A stretch of DNA of 64,000 nt from GCA-003244245 sp036266995. GTDB lineage: Bacteria > Actinomycetota > Actinomycetes > Mycobacteriales > Pseudonocardiaceae. Of this stretch, positions 49,990 through 59,535 are shown in pieces (position 1 is the stretch's first letter; the number at the start of each line of letters is the position of its first letter). Below the pieces are notes generated by a model, which ran no database searches, had not been told where the DNA came from, and saw nothing but the letters and a program-made list of their open reading frames with translations. Position numbers and translations under genes: made by a program. The stretch lies in NCBI GenBank assembly GCA_036266995.1, contig DATAWX010000166.1, positions 1-64,000 of the forward strand, read 5' to 3'.

Positions 49990-51279
49990 CTAGCCCAGCA
50001 AGTCGGTGACAACCGATGGGACAGCGCTGGTGGGTGTCTGCTGCTGGTCGCCGGTCACCATGTTGCGGATGGTGACTGCGCCGGCCGCCCACTCGTCGCG
50101 TCCGACGATCACCGCGACGCGGGCCCCGGACTTGTTGGCCCGGGCGAGTTCCTTACCCAGCTTCCTTATCTCCAGCGGGCTGCTGGTGCGCAGACCGGCC
50201 TGGCGCAGACTCCGGGCGACCTGCCGGGCGGCCTGCGCCAGCGTCTCGTCCACCGGAATGACCGCCACATCCACTTCGCTGCGCGGTGCGGGCAGCAAAC
50301 CGTGCGTACCCAGGAAATCCATCAAGGTGACGTCGCCCATACCGAACCCGATACCGGGGATCTGCGCAGCGCAGAATAGGCCGACCAGGTTGGCGTAACG
50401 GCCCCCGCCGAACAGTGAGCGGCGATTCTCCAGGCTGGTGTCGAACACCTCGAAGACCGTTGAGGTGTAGTAGTCGAACCCCCGGACGATCAACGGATCG
50501 AACTTGATCAGATCTCGTGCGCTGCTATCCAGTACGCGCATCAGCAGGGACTGCTCGCGAGCCTCGCTGGGGAGGTCGTCAAGAAGGGCGTCGCCCGAGC
50601 TGAGGATCTCACCCAGCCGATGGAACTGCTTTTCCGTCATACCCAGTTCGGCGGCGTCTTGGGCCAGCTTGTCTTGGGGGTATTTCTCCCACCGGTCGAT
50701 GAGCGCGCTCACCTCGCGGATCTGTTCGGCCGGCACTTCGACCATCGTCGTCAGGATCGCATTCAGCAGAACCCGATCACTGACCCGCAGTACCCACATG
50801 TCCGGCGACGCGGCCAGGCCGGCCATCATGTCGTGGATCAGTTCGAAGATCTCGATTTCACAGGCCGGACTGTCCGACCCGAACGCGTCGACGTTGATCT
50901 GCCAGTGCTCACGAACCCGGCCGCGTTGCGGACGCTCGTAGCGGTGGCAATTCGGGTGGCTGTACCAACGCACCGGGAACGGAAGCTTGCCGGCGTTGCC
51001 CGCAACGATCCGGGCCACCGAAGGGGTCATCTCCGGGCGCAGGGCCAACCGCCGCCCGCCACGGTCGGTGAGGGTGTACAGCTGCTGCTCTACGATCTCG
51101 CTGCTCGACTTCGCCTCGTAGATCTCGACCGGTTCCAGGATCGGGCCGTCGTAGCGCAGGTAGCCGTACCGTTCGATCACGTCATAGAGCCGCTGGAAGA
51201 CCTGAGTCCGAACACTCATCTCTGCGGGCAAGAAGTCACGCGTACCCCGGTAGGGCGCCGTCGGCAGGTAGTCAGCCAC
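49990..51279 (-). CDS. hisS: Histidyl-tRNA synthetase
   Basis: A 429-residue class II aminoacyl-tRNA synthetase. Start YRGTRDFLPAEM, motif 1 region near 40, motif 2 (RYERPQRGRVREHWQINVD), the histidine motif VRGFDYYTSTVFEVFD, motif 3 FGGGRYANLVGLF, and IGFGMGDVTLMDFL. A C-terminal anticodon-binding domain follows (VDVAVIPVDETLAQAARQVA ... VAVIVGRDEWAAG). The catalytic motifs argue against the HisZ regulatory paralogue. It ends 33 bases downstream of the AOX-like gene start on the same strand. Whether it is the only HisRS in the genome cannot be told here. Confidence 0.9.
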   Translation of the reverse strand: MADYLPTAPYRGTRDFLPAEMSVRTQVFQRLYDVIERYGYLRYDGPILEPVEIYEAKSSSEIVEQQLYTLTDRGGRRLALRPEMTPSVARIVAGNAGKLPFPVRWYSHPNCHRYERPQRGRVREHWQINVDAFGSDSPACEIEIFELIHDMMAGLAASPDMWVLRVSDRVLLNAILTTMVEVPAEQIREVSALIDRWEKYPQDKLAQDAAELGMTEKQFHRLGEILSSGDALLDDLPSEAREQSLLMRVLDSSARDLIKFDPLIVRGFDYYTSTVFEVFDTSLENRRSLFGGGRYANLVGLFCAAQIPGIGFGMGDVTLMDFLGTHGLLPAPRSEVDVAVIPVDETLAQAARQVARSLRQAGLRTSSPLEIRKLGKELARANKSGARVAVIVGRDEWAAGAVTIRNMVTGDQQQTPTSAVPSVVTDLLG

Positions 51280-51306
51280 GGAGGAGAGCGTAGGCGCAAC
51301 TCGTTA

Positions 51307-52209
51307 CTACGCGTCCTGGTGGGCGCCAACGGCGGTGAGCCGGTCGTGCCCGAATCCCTCCGTCGCCCACTCGGTCAACGGCCCGAGGTCCTCGGTGATC
51401 TCGCCGGTCGCCTCCGGGGCGCGGAACTTCGATCGGACCAGGTAATCGGAGCGGGCCCGTGCCGTCAGGATGCCACGCAGCCGGCTCAGCGCCCGATGCT
51501 GCGCCACCCGAACCGCGCCCGGCGTCGAGCCCACGGCCTCTGCGGTCTCCTCCGCGGACAGCCCGACAACGACCCGCAGGATGAGCACCTCACGCTGGCG
51601 TTCGGGCAAGTTGTGCAGCAGTTTGGCCATTCGCCCGGTGATCTCACTTTGCAGTACCTGCGCCTCCGGGCCGTCGGCCAGTTCCGGCGCATCCGGCAGT
51701 TCCGGGACCAGATCGGCGCGATTACGCGCGGCGTTGCGGTGCGCGTCGGCCACCTTGTGTGAGGCAATGCCGTACACGAAGGACAGGAACGGCCGGCCCT
51801 GGTCGCGGTAACTGGGCAGCGCCGTGAGCACCGCGAGACACACCTCCTGGGCGACGTCATCTGCCGACGCGAACGTCTTCTCGCCGCCGCCGACGCGAGC
51901 CCGGCAGTACCGCAGCACCAGGGGGCGGACCCAGCGCAGCACCCGCTCGACAGCTTCTCGCTCACCGTTGACGGCCGCCGCGACAAGTACCGCGAAGTCG
52001 TCCTCGACGGTGGCGATGGGCTCGGCGATGATGGGCGGAGGTGCAGCGAAACCACTAGCTTCGGACAGCTCGATAACAGATTGACGTAGCGTCGCGATAT
52101 CAGTCCATGAAGTTGCCTGGTTCACTGAAGGGGAACTCGCGGTGAGGATGGGCTCGCAGTCCTGTGGTGCCTTGAGCAATGCAACGTCACCCACGGTGGT
52201 GCTCACCAT
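51307..52209 (-). CDS. ECF-type RNA polymerase sigma factor (ShbA/SigD-like)
   Basis: About 300 residues. ATG 52209, or GTG 52206, follows GAGGGAGGGG. Region 2 reads ASADDVAQEVCLAVLTALPSY and PFLSFVYGIASHKVADAHR. Region 4 reads LPERQREVLILRVVVGLSAEE, then GSTPGAVRVAQHRALSRLR. The long N-terminus (about 75 residues before region 2) and acidic C-terminal tail resemble the ShbA/SigD group, which in Streptomyces drives transcription of the principal sigma factor. No anti-sigma gene follows, which fits that group. Confidence 0.82.
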   Translation of the reverse strand: MVSTTVGDVALLKAPQDCEPILTASSPSVNQATSWTDIATLRQSVIELSEASGFAAPPPIIAEPIATVEDDFAVLVAAAVNGEREAVERVLRWVRPLVLRYCRARVGGGEKTFASADDVAQEVCLAVLTALPSYRDQGRPFLSFVYGIASHKVADAHRNAARNRADLVPELPDAPELADGPEAQVLQSEITGRMAKLLHNLPERQREVLILRVVVGLSAEETAEAVGSTPGAVRVAQHRALSRLRGILTARARSDYLVRSKFRAPEATGEITEDLGPLTEWATEGFGHDRLTAVGAHQDA

Positions 52210-52467
52210 CCCCTCCCTCACTCCGGTGATCACAGATCACCGGACTCCCTAAGGACCAGTGCTTGCTGCGCAACAGAATGCCGGAGTCGTGCGGGCGGGA
52301 CATCCCATCTACAGATCATCTTCCGGGTACCCCAGGCCTGGCAGGACGACTACCTCAGATGCGGTAGTGCGGAGGGTTTCTACATCTGTGGGATAGCGCA
52401 CCTACACCGTCGTCGATGGCCGAATCCCGCGGGGTGAGCCCATCGACCTGGGGGTGAGCCGGTCGGC

Positions 52468-53502
52468 TCACCGGGCGGTGCTGAGCAGTGCCGCGACCGC
52501 GTGCGTTGCGCTGCGCACGTCGGCGGTGTTCACGTCGTGGTGGGTGATCGCGCGGACCCGATCGGCGCCCAGCGCGCCCATCCGCACCCCGTGCTCGGCC
52601 TCCAGTCGCTTGCAGAACTGGGGCGCGTCGGCCAGGCCGAACACCACGATGTTGGTCTCGACGGTGTCCGGGTCGTGGGTGATGCCGGGTAGCCCGGCGA
52701 GACCCTCGGCGAGGATCCGGGCGTTGGCGTGGTCCTCGGAGAGCCGGTCGACGTGGTGGTCCAGGGCCCATAGGCAGCCGGCCGCGACGATGCCGGCCTG
52801 GCGCAGTGCCCCGCCCATCATCTGCTTGTGGCGCCAGGCCTCCTCGATCAGCTCCGCCGAGCCGGCCAGCACGGCGCCCACCGGCGCGCCCAGACCTTTG
52901 GTGAAGTCGATCCACGCGGTGTCGAACCCGTGCGCCCAGTCCGCAGCCGGCACGCCCGAGGCGACCACGGCGTTGAAGAGCCGCGCCCCGTCCAAGTGGG
53001 CGCGCAGTCGATGCCGGACGGCGACCTCCAGTACCTCGCGTACCTGCGGCAGTGGCCACACCCGGCCGCCGGCCAGGTTGGTGGTCTGCTCGACGGACAC
53101 CAGCCGGGAGCGCGGTTTGTAGCGATCACCGGCCGGGAACAGCGCGGCCTCCAGAGCGTCGGCGGTGAACATGCCGGCCTCGCCGCAGAGCGGGGCGAGC
53201 ACGGCCCCGGACAACGCCGACGGGCCACCCCCCTCCGCGACGATCGGATGAGAGGACGGGTGCAGATGTACCGCGTCGCCGCCGGGCCGCACGTGCAGCC
53301 GGAAACCGATCGCGTTGCACATCGTGCCCGACGGCAGGAACATCGCAGCGGGCTTGCCGAGCAGCGCGGCGACCCGTTCGCACAGGGCGTTGACGGTGGG
53401 GTCCTCGCCGCGCTGCTCGTCGCCCACCTCAGCGGCTGCCATCGCCGCACGCATGGGCTCGACCGGCCGGGTCTGGGTGTCGGAGTACAGGTTGATCAGC
53501 AT
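52468..53502 (-). CDS. Low-specificity L-threonine aldolase / beta-eliminating lyase family
   Basis: 344 residues from ATG 53502 (MLINLYSDTQTRP); the much longer open frame upstream is antisense to the MerR gene. A fold-type I PLP enzyme: FLPSGTMCNAIGF, HPSSHPIVAEGGG, HLDGARLFNAVVASG and the PLP lysine in WIDFTKGLGAPVGAVLAG. It cleaves threonine or allo-threonine to glycine and acetaldehyde. Divergent from the MerR-fad operon, with about 100 bases between. Confidence 0.92.
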   Translation of the reverse strand: MLINLYSDTQTRPVEPMRAAMAAAEVGDEQRGEDPTVNALCERVAALLGKPAAMFLPSGTMCNAIGFRLHVRPGGDAVHLHPSSHPIVAEGGGPSALSGAVLAPLCGEAGMFTADALEAALFPAGDRYKPRSRLVSVEQTTNLAGGRVWPLPQVREVLEVAVRHRLRAHLDGARLFNAVVASGVPAADWAHGFDTAWIDFTKGLGAPVGAVLAGSAELIEEAWRHKQMMGGALRQAGIVAAGCLWALDHHVDRLSEDHANARILAEGLAGLPGITHDPDTVETNIVVFGLADAPQFCKRLEAEHGVRMGALGADRVRAITHHDVNTADVRSATHAVAALLSTAR

Positions 53503-53604
53503 CACCAGCGACGGTAGTCGAACCGACGGTCTGGAGTAGCGATCCGCCACACGTGACAGTGATACTGTTATGACAGTCCCACTGTTACATCGGGAGGGTT
53601 GTTC

Positions 53605-54348
53605 GTGGCCAACGAGCTCACCATCGCGGAGCTGGCTGCTCGCACCGGCATCAGCGTGCGGACGATCCGCTTCTACACCGGCATGGGCTTGATCCCGCCA
53701 CCGGCGATGCGCGGCCGTCTGGGCTTGTATGACGAGTGTCACGCGGCCCGCCTGCAACTGATCCGGGATCTGCAGGAGCTGGGGTTCACGTTGGCTGCCA
53801 TCGAGGGGTACCTGGCCCGGATCCCGATTGACCGAACACCCGAGGACCTTGCGCTGCACCGCGCGCTGCTCGCGCCGTGGTTGCCCGAGGAGCCAGAGAT
53901 CGTCAGCCGGGCCGAGCTCGATGCTCGCGCCGGGCGCATCCTGGACGACGACGACCTGGCCCGCCTGGTGACGCTCGGCGTGATCCGGCCCGATGGCGGC
54001 ACGTGGACGCTCACCAGCCCAGAGATGCTGGGCTACGGGCTGAGCCTGCTCGGCACCGAGATGGACTTCGCGGTGCAGCTGGCGTCCAAGCAGATCATCG
54101 AAGCGCACACCAGCGCGCTGGCGACGGAGTTGGTGGCGCTGTTTCACAACACCGTGTTACGTGAGTACCGGGAGCGCGGCCGCCCGCCCGAGCTGCGCGA
54201 CCGGCTGATCGCCCTGCTGGAGCAGCTCAAGCCGGTGACCGTCGACGGGGTCGTCACCAATTTCCAGCTGGCTGTCAACCGCGCGATCCGCGAATCCGTT
54301 CCCGCAAGTGCGCCAAGCGCCATCTCCCCTATCCGGAGTGAGTCATGA
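53605..54348 (+). CDS. MerR-family transcriptional regulator
   Basis: 247 residues. GTG 53605 is preferred (GGGAGGG six bases upstream) over TTG 53599. The N-terminal HTH and wing read LTIAELAARTGISVRTIRFY and GLIPPPAMRGRLGLYDECHAARLQLIRDL (cited by ends: GLIPPPAMRG, AARLQLIRDL). The rest is a helical effector domain with no Cys cluster, so not a metal sensor. The stop overlaps the fadA start (ATGA), so it is in the same operon as the beta-oxidation genes and likely regulates them in response to an acyl-CoA; the ligand is inferred. Confidence 0.9.
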   Translation: MANELTIAELAARTGISVRTIRFYTGMGLIPPPAMRGRLGLYDECHAARLQLIRDLQELGFTLAAIEGYLARIPIDRTPEDLALHRALLAPWLPEEPEIVSRAELDARAGRILDDDDLARLVTLGVIRPDGGTWTLTSPEMLGYGLSLLGTEMDFAVQLASKQIIEAHTSALATELVALFHNTVLREYRERGRPPELRDRLIALLEQLKPVTVDGVVTNFQLAVNRAIRESVPASAPSAISPIRSES

Positions 54349-55556
54349 CTGAAGCATTCCTCTACGAAGCCCTGCGCACCCCGCGGGGCAAGGGCAAGCC
54401 GACCGGCGCGCTGCACGGCGTCAAGCCGATCTCCCTGGTCACCGGGCTGATCGACGAGCTGCGCAACCGCCACCCGAACCTGGACCCGGCGCGGATCGAC
54501 GACATCGTGCTCGGGATCGTCGCCCCGATCGGCGACCAGGGTGGGGACCTGCCGCGCGCCGCGGCGCTGGCCGCCGGGTTGCCGGACAGCGTTGCGGGGC
54601 TGCAGATCAACCGGTTCTGCGCCTCGGGCCTGGAGGCGGTGAACCTCGGCGCGATGAAGGTCCGGTCGGGCTGGGAGGACCTGGTGCTCACCGGCGGCGT
54701 CGAGTCGATGTCCCGGGTGCCGATGGGCTCCGACGGTGGTGCCATCGCAATGGACCCGGAGACCGCCTACGCGGCGCGCTTCGTCCCCCAAGGCATCAGC
54801 GCCGATCTGATCGCCACCATCGAGGGCTTCACCCGCACCGACGTCGACTCCTACGCTCTGGAATCCCAGCACCGCGCCGCCAAGGCCTGGAGCAACGGCT
54901 ACTTCCAGCGCTCGGTGGTCCCGGTGCGGGACCTCACCGGCAGCGTCATCCTCGAGCGCGACGAGCACCTGCGGCCGGATACCACCATGGCGGCCCTCGG
55001 TGCGCTCAACCCGTCCTTCGCCGACCTCGGTGAGCAGGCCGGGTTCGACGCCGTCGCGTTGCAGCGCTACCACTGGGTGGAGCGCATCGAGCATGTCCAC
55101 CACGCCGGCAACTCCTCAGGGATCGTCGACGGCGCGGCGCTCGTCGTGGTGGGCTCTGAGCAGGTAGGACGGGATCTCGGGCTGACCCCGCGGGCCCGGA
55201 TCGTGGCCGGCGCGGTCATCGGTGAGGAGCCGACGATCATGCTGACCGGTCCCGCTCCGGCGGCGCGCAAGGCACTGGCCAAAGCGGGCATGACCATCGA
55301 CCAGATCGACCTGGTGGAGGTCAACGAGGCGTTTGCCGCGGTGGTGCTGCGATTCATGCGGGAGATGAACGTGCCGCACGACAAGCTCAACGTCAACGGC
55401 GGCGCGATCGCCCTGGGCCACCCGCTGGGCGCCACCGGCGCGATGATCCTGGGCACTCTGATCGACGAGCTGGAGCGCCGCGACCTGCGGTACGGCCTGG
55501 CCACGCTGTGCGTCGGCGGCGGCATGGGCATCGCCACCATCATCGAGCGGCTGTAA
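54345..55556 (+). CDS. fadA: Acetyl-CoA acyltransferase (3-ketoacyl-CoA thiolase)
   Basis: 403 residues. Catalytic Cys in NRFCASGLEAVNLG (about 92), His in GGAIALGHPLGATGA, and second Cys in TLCVGGGMG near the C-terminus; NEAFAAVVL is also present. It cleaves 3-ketoacyl-CoA in the last step of beta-oxidation. Closest in layout to the mycobacterial FadA/FadB trifunctional pair. Nine bases separate it from fadB. Confidence 0.95.
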   Translation: MTEAFLYEALRTPRGKGKPTGALHGVKPISLVTGLIDELRNRHPNLDPARIDDIVLGIVAPIGDQGGDLPRAAALAAGLPDSVAGLQINRFCASGLEAVNLGAMKVRSGWEDLVLTGGVESMSRVPMGSDGGAIAMDPETAYAARFVPQGISADLIATIEGFTRTDVDSYALESQHRAAKAWSNGYFQRSVVPVRDLTGSVILERDEHLRPDTTMAALGALNPSFADLGEQAGFDAVALQRYHWVERIEHVHHAGNSSGIVDGAALVVVGSEQVGRDLGLTPRARIVAGAVIGEEPTIMLTGPAPAARKALAKAGMTIDQIDLVEVNEAFAAVVLRFMREMNVPHDKLNVNGGAIALGHPLGATGAMILGTLIDELERRDLRYGLATLCVGGGMGIATIIERL

Positions 55557-55565
55557 GGGGTAGCA

Positions 55566-57716
55566 ATGATTCGATGGGATAGTGACGCCGATGGCATCGT
55601 GACGCTGACGATGGACGATCCGGGGCACTCGGCGAACACGATGAACGACAATTACGTCACCTCGATGGGCGAGACGCTGGATCGGCTGGAGGCCGAGCGG
55701 GATTCGATCACTGGGGTGATCCTCACCTCGGCGAAGAAGACTTTCTTCGCCGGCGCCGACCTCAACGCCCTGCGCAACATCACGCCGGACGACGCCCGCG
55801 AATTCGCCGCCTATATCGCGCTGCTGAAGAACCAGTTGCGGCGGTTGGAGAAGCTGGGCAAGCCGGTGGTCGCCGCGATCAACGGCACCGCGCTGGGTGG
55901 CGGCCTGGAAATCGCGCTGGCCTGCCACCACCGGATCGCGCTGGACGATCCAGCCACCAAGATCGGCTTTCCCGAGGTGACGTTGGGAATACTGCCGGGC
56001 CTGGGCGGGGTGGTTCGCACGGTGCGGATGCTCGGCCTGATGACCGCGTTGATGCAGCTGCTGATGCAGGGCCAGCAGGTACGCCCGGCGCAGGCCAAGG
56101 AGATCGGCATTGTCGACGAGGTCGTCGCGACTCCCGACGAGATGTTCGCGCGGGCCCGCGAGTGGATCGAGGCGCACCCGCGGGCACAGCAGCCCTGGGA
56201 CGTCCGGGGCTACAAGATCCCCGGCGGCACCCCGTCCACCCCGGCGTTGGCGCAGATGCTGCCCGCGTTCCCGGCCACCCTGCGCAAGCAGCTCAAGGGC
56301 GCGCCGATGCCGGCCCCGCACCACATCCTGTGCGCGGCCGTCGAGGGCTCGCAGGTCGACGTCGAGACCGCGCTGCAGATCGAAAGCCGTTACTTCATGG
56401 ACCTGGCCACTGGCCAGGTCGCCAAGAACATGATCAACGCGTTCTTCTTCGACCTGCAGCACATCAACAAGGGCGGCAGCCGGCCCGACGGGTATCCGCG
56501 GCGAACCTTCGGCAAGGTCGGCGTGCTCGGCGCCGGGATGATGGGCGCGGGCATCGCCTACTCCTGTGCCCGCGCGGGCATGAACGTCGTGCTCAAGGAC
56601 GTGGACCTCGCGGCGGCGACCAAAGGCAAGGGCTACTCGGAGAAACTGCTCGACAAGGCCGTGTCTCGGGGTCGATCCACCGCTGAGCAGCGAGATGCCC
56701 TGCTGGCCCGGATCACCCCCACCGCCGACCCCGGCGACCTCAAGGGTTGCGATCTGGTGATCGAGGCGGTGTTCGAGGACCCGGCGCTGAAGAAGAAGGT
56801 CTTCGCCGAGGTTCTCGACGTCGTCGATCCCGATGCACTGCTGTGCTCGAACACCTCGACCCTGCCGATCACCGACCTGGCGTCAGGAGTCGACCGCCCG
56901 GCCGACTTCCTCGGCCTGCACTTCTTCTCCCCGGTGGACAAGATGCCGCTGGTGGAGATCGTCCGCGGGGAGCAGACGTCGGATGCGGCGCTGGCCGCCG
57001 CGGTGGACGTCGTGCAACAGATCCGCAAGACCCCGATCGTCGTCAACGACAGCCGCGGCTTTTTCACCAGCCGGGTGATCGGGACCTTCCTCAACGAGGG
57101 TGTCGCCATGCTCGCCGAGGGCGCGCCCCCGGCGTCCATCGAGCAGGCCACCTTGCAGGCCGGCTACCCAGCGCCGGTGCTGCAGTTGATGGACGAGCTG
57201 ACCCTGACCCTGACCCGGATGATCCGTGAGCAGACCCGGCGTGGCGTCGAGGCGGCGGGGGGCACCTGGACCCCGCATCCTGCCGACGCGATCGTCGATC
57301 GGATGGTGCTGGAGTTGGGTCGGCCCGGGCGGTCCGGCGGTGCCGGGTTCTACGAGTACGAGGCCGGCCGGCGCACCCGCTTGTGGCCCGGCCTGGCCGA
57401 ACACTTCGGCCCGTTGCGTCCGGATGCGCTCCCTTTCGCGGACATGAAGGAGCGGATGCTCTTCGTCGAGGCGCTGGAAACCGTGAAGTGCATCGACGAG
57501 GGCGTGATCACCTCCGTGCCCGACGCCAACATCGGCTCCATCATGGGGATCGGGTTCCCGCCCTGGACCGGCGGCGTGGTGCAGTTCATCAACGGCTACC
57601 CCGGTGGCCTGGCCGGCTTCGTCGGCCGCGCTAAGGAGCTGACTGACCGCTACGGCGACCGCTTCACCCCACCCGCCTCGCTGATCGCCAAAGCCGACTC
57701 CGGAGAGTCCTTCTGA
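55566..57716 (+). CDS. fadB: Fatty acid oxidation multifunctional enzyme, alpha subunit
   Basis: 716 residues. Enoyl-CoA hydratase domain at about 1-200 with the oxyanion loop FFAGADLNAL and GTALGGGLEIALACHHRIAL, and IGFPEVTLGILPGLGG. The NAD-binding domain of 3-hydroxyacyl-CoA dehydrogenase starts at about 317 (VGVLGAGMMGAGIAY); SNTSTLPITDLA and FLGLHFFSPVDKMPLVEIV carry the catalytic His. Two C-terminal dehydrogenase domains follow. It forms the beta-oxidation complex with FadA. Confidence 0.96.
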   Translation: MIRWDSDADGIVTLTMDDPGHSANTMNDNYVTSMGETLDRLEAERDSITGVILTSAKKTFFAGADLNALRNITPDDAREFAAYIALLKNQLRRLEKLGKPVVAAINGTALGGGLEIALACHHRIALDDPATKIGFPEVTLGILPGLGGVVRTVRMLGLMTALMQLLMQGQQVRPAQAKEIGIVDEVVATPDEMFARAREWIEAHPRAQQPWDVRGYKIPGGTPSTPALAQMLPAFPATLRKQLKGAPMPAPHHILCAAVEGSQVDVETALQIESRYFMDLATGQVAKNMINAFFFDLQHINKGGSRPDGYPRRTFGKVGVLGAGMMGAGIAYSCARAGMNVVLKDVDLAAATKGKGYSEKLLDKAVSRGRSTAEQRDALLARITPTADPGDLKGCDLVIEAVFEDPALKKKVFAEVLDVVDPDALLCSNTSTLPITDLASGVDRPADFLGLHFFSPVDKMPLVEIVRGEQTSDAALAAAVDVVQQIRKTPIVVNDSRGFFTSRVIGTFLNEGVAMLAEGAPPASIEQATLQAGYPAPVLQLMDELTLTLTRMIREQTRRGVEAAGGTWTPHPADAIVDRMVLELGRPGRSGGAGFYEYEAGRRTRLWPGLAEHFGPLRPDALPFADMKERMLFVEALETVKCIDEGVITSVPDANIGSIMGIGFPPWTGGVVQFINGYPGGLAGFVGRAKELTDRYGDRFTPPASLIAKADSGESF

Positions 57717-57762
57717 TCACGGGGAGGAACCGCCGGGGGGCGTGAGCGGATAGCGTGGCGGC

Positions 57763-58929
57763 GTGAATCGCAGTCCGGTGCCCGATCCGGACCGCCGTGA
57801 GGCGGCGGCTGCCGTGCCCTACCCGTTGCGGGTGGCGGCTGCGCTGTCGTGGCGGCTGCTGGCGGTGGCCGGGCTGGTCGTCGTGCTGGGCTACGTGGTG
57901 ATCGCGCTGCAGCAGGTGGTGATCCCGGTGGCGGTGGCCCTGCTGCTGACCGCGCTGCTGGGGCCGGTGGTGGACTGGTTGACCAGGCACCGGGTGTCTC
58001 GAGGGCTTGCCACCCTGGTGGTCCTGATCGCCGGGCTGGCGCTGATCGGCGGGCTGCTGGGGTTCGTCATCCAGGCCTTCGTCAGCGGCTTGCCCGCGCT
58101 GCAGATCCAGGTCGCCAACAGCGTCCAGCAGATCCGGGTGTGGCTGCAACACCCGCCCTTCGGCCTGCCCCCAGTGAACCTGCAGAACCTGCTCGACTCG
58201 GTGAGCCGCTCGGTGGCCAACAACCGTTACGCGATCACCTCGGGCGCGTTGTCCACCGCGTTCACCGTCGGGCAATACCTCGCCGGCGCCGCGCTGGCGT
58301 TGTTCACGTTGATCTACTTCCTCTACGGCGGTCGGTCGATGTGGCGCTTCCTGCTCGGTGCGGTGCCGCCGTCGGTGCGGGAGCGGGTCGATGTCGCCGG
58401 GCAGCGCTCCTTCGCCTCCCTGGTCGGGTTCATCCGGGCCACCGCGCTGGTGGCCGTGGTGGATGCGGTCGGTATCGGGATCGGGTTGGTTGCGGTGGGC
58501 GCCCCGCTGGTAGTGCCGCTGGCCGCGTTGGTATTCCTGGCGGCGTTCATCCCGGTGGTCGGCGCGGTGGTCTCCGGCGTGGTCGCGGTGCTGGTGGTGC
58601 TGGTGACCAACGGGCCGGTGCCAGCGCTGATCGTGCTCGGCGTGGTGGTCGCCGTGCAGCAGTTGGAGGGCAACGTCATGCAGCCGCTGCTGATGGGCCG
58701 CGCCGTCGAGCTCAACGGGGTGGCGGTGGTGCTGGCCGTCGCGGTGGGCTCAGTGGTCGCGGGTATCGCCGGTGCGCTGCTGGCAGTGCCGATGCTCGCG
58801 GTGCTCAACGCCGGCATCCGGGCGCTGGTCAGCGGGAACCTTGAGCCGGACGACGACGGCGGCGCTGTGGGTTCCGTGTTCCCACCGGCCGACGTACCCG
58901 TCGACCCTCTTACCGGCCACACTGATTAG
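57763..58929 (+). CDS. AI-2E family transporter
   Basis: A 388-residue membrane protein with about eight hydrophobic segments. A paired helix region (VVIALQQVVIPVAVALLLTAL) leads into GPVVDWLTRHRVSRGLATLVVLI. The family signature GPVPALIVLGVVVAVQQLEGNVMQPLLMGRAVELN is present, cited by its ends: GPVPALIVLG and QQLEGNVMQPLLMG. Start GTG 57763. Members include AI-2 exporters and Na+/H+ antiporter-like proteins; the substrate here is unknown. It begins 46 bases after fadB. Confidence 0.88.
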   Translation: MNRSPVPDPDRREAAAAVPYPLRVAAALSWRLLAVAGLVVVLGYVVIALQQVVIPVAVALLLTALLGPVVDWLTRHRVSRGLATLVVLIAGLALIGGLLGFVIQAFVSGLPALQIQVANSVQQIRVWLQHPPFGLPPVNLQNLLDSVSRSVANNRYAITSGALSTAFTVGQYLAGAALALFTLIYFLYGGRSMWRFLLGAVPPSVRERVDVAGQRSFASLVGFIRATALVAVVDAVGIGIGLVAVGAPLVVPLAALVFLAAFIPVVGAVVSGVVAVLVVLVTNGPVPALIVLGVVVAVQQLEGNVMQPLLMGRAVELNGVAVVLAVAVGSVVAGIAGALLAVPMLAVLNAGIRALVSGNLEPDDDGGAVGSVFPPADVPVDPLTGHTD

Positions 58930-58931
58930 TC

Positions 58932-59525
58932 GTGCGGCCAGTCGATCTCGCCGCGGCCCACGGCCGCACGATCCCCGACGTGCTGCCCGGGCCGGACGAT
59001 CCGCCGTTGCGGGTGCTGTTCTGCGGGATCAACCCGGGCCTGACCTCCGCCGCCACCGGGCGGCACTTCGCCCGGCCGGGTAACCGCTTCTGGCCGGCGC
59101 TGCACGGCGCCGGTTTCACCCCACGCCGGTTGCGGCCCGACGAGCAACACCTGTTGCCGTCGCTCGGTTCGGGGATCACCAACATCGTGCCCCAGGCCAC
59201 CGCCCGGGCTGACGAGCTGAGCACTGCTGAGCTGGTGGCCGGCGGCGAGCGACTCCGGGATCTGGTGCGCACCGTGCGTCCGCTAGCGGTGGGCGTCGTC
59301 GGTATCACGGCCTACCGGGTGGCCTTCGCCGCGCCGCGCGCCGCGGTCGGGCTCCAGCCGGCCTGGGGGGCGACCCTGGTCTGGGCGCTGCCCAACCCCA
59401 GCGGGCTCAATGCGCACTGGTCGTTAGCGGCGATGGTGGCCGAGTTCGCCCGTTTCAGGGTGGCAGTTGCGGCGCGATCCGGGCTGTCCGATCCGTTCAA
59501 GACACCCGGTCACCCGAGGTCGTAG
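58932..59525 (+). CDS. mug: G/U mismatch-specific uracil-DNA glycosylase
   Basis: 197 residues from GTG 58932. Motif 1 LFCGINPGLTSAATGRHFA supplies the catalytic Asn of GINPG; motif 2 PNPSGLNAHWS intercalates in DNA; FARPGNRFWPALH is also typical of Mug/TDG enzymes. It removes U or T paired to G. It starts two bases after the transporter's stop, so the two are likely co-transcribed. Confidence 0.9.
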   Translation: MRPVDLAAAHGRTIPDVLPGPDDPPLRVLFCGINPGLTSAATGRHFARPGNRFWPALHGAGFTPRRLRPDEQHLLPSLGSGITNIVPQATARADELSTAELVAGGERLRDLVRTVRPLAVGVVGITAYRVAFAAPRAAVGLQPAWGATLVWALPNPSGLNAHWSLAAMVAEFARFRVAVAARSGLSDPFKTPGHPRS

Positions 59526-59535
59526 CGTCGCAGTC

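Noticed and set aside
49990..51279. HisZ (ATP phosphoribosyltransferase regulatory subunit)
   Set aside because: The histidine motif VRGFDYYTSTVFE, motif 3 GGGRYANL and a C-terminal anticodon-binding domain are all present, as in a true HisRS.
53503..54147. Upstream extension of the threonine aldolase frame
   Set aside because: It runs antisense to the MerR gene. The aldolase family starts at MLINLYSDTQTRP (ATG 53502).
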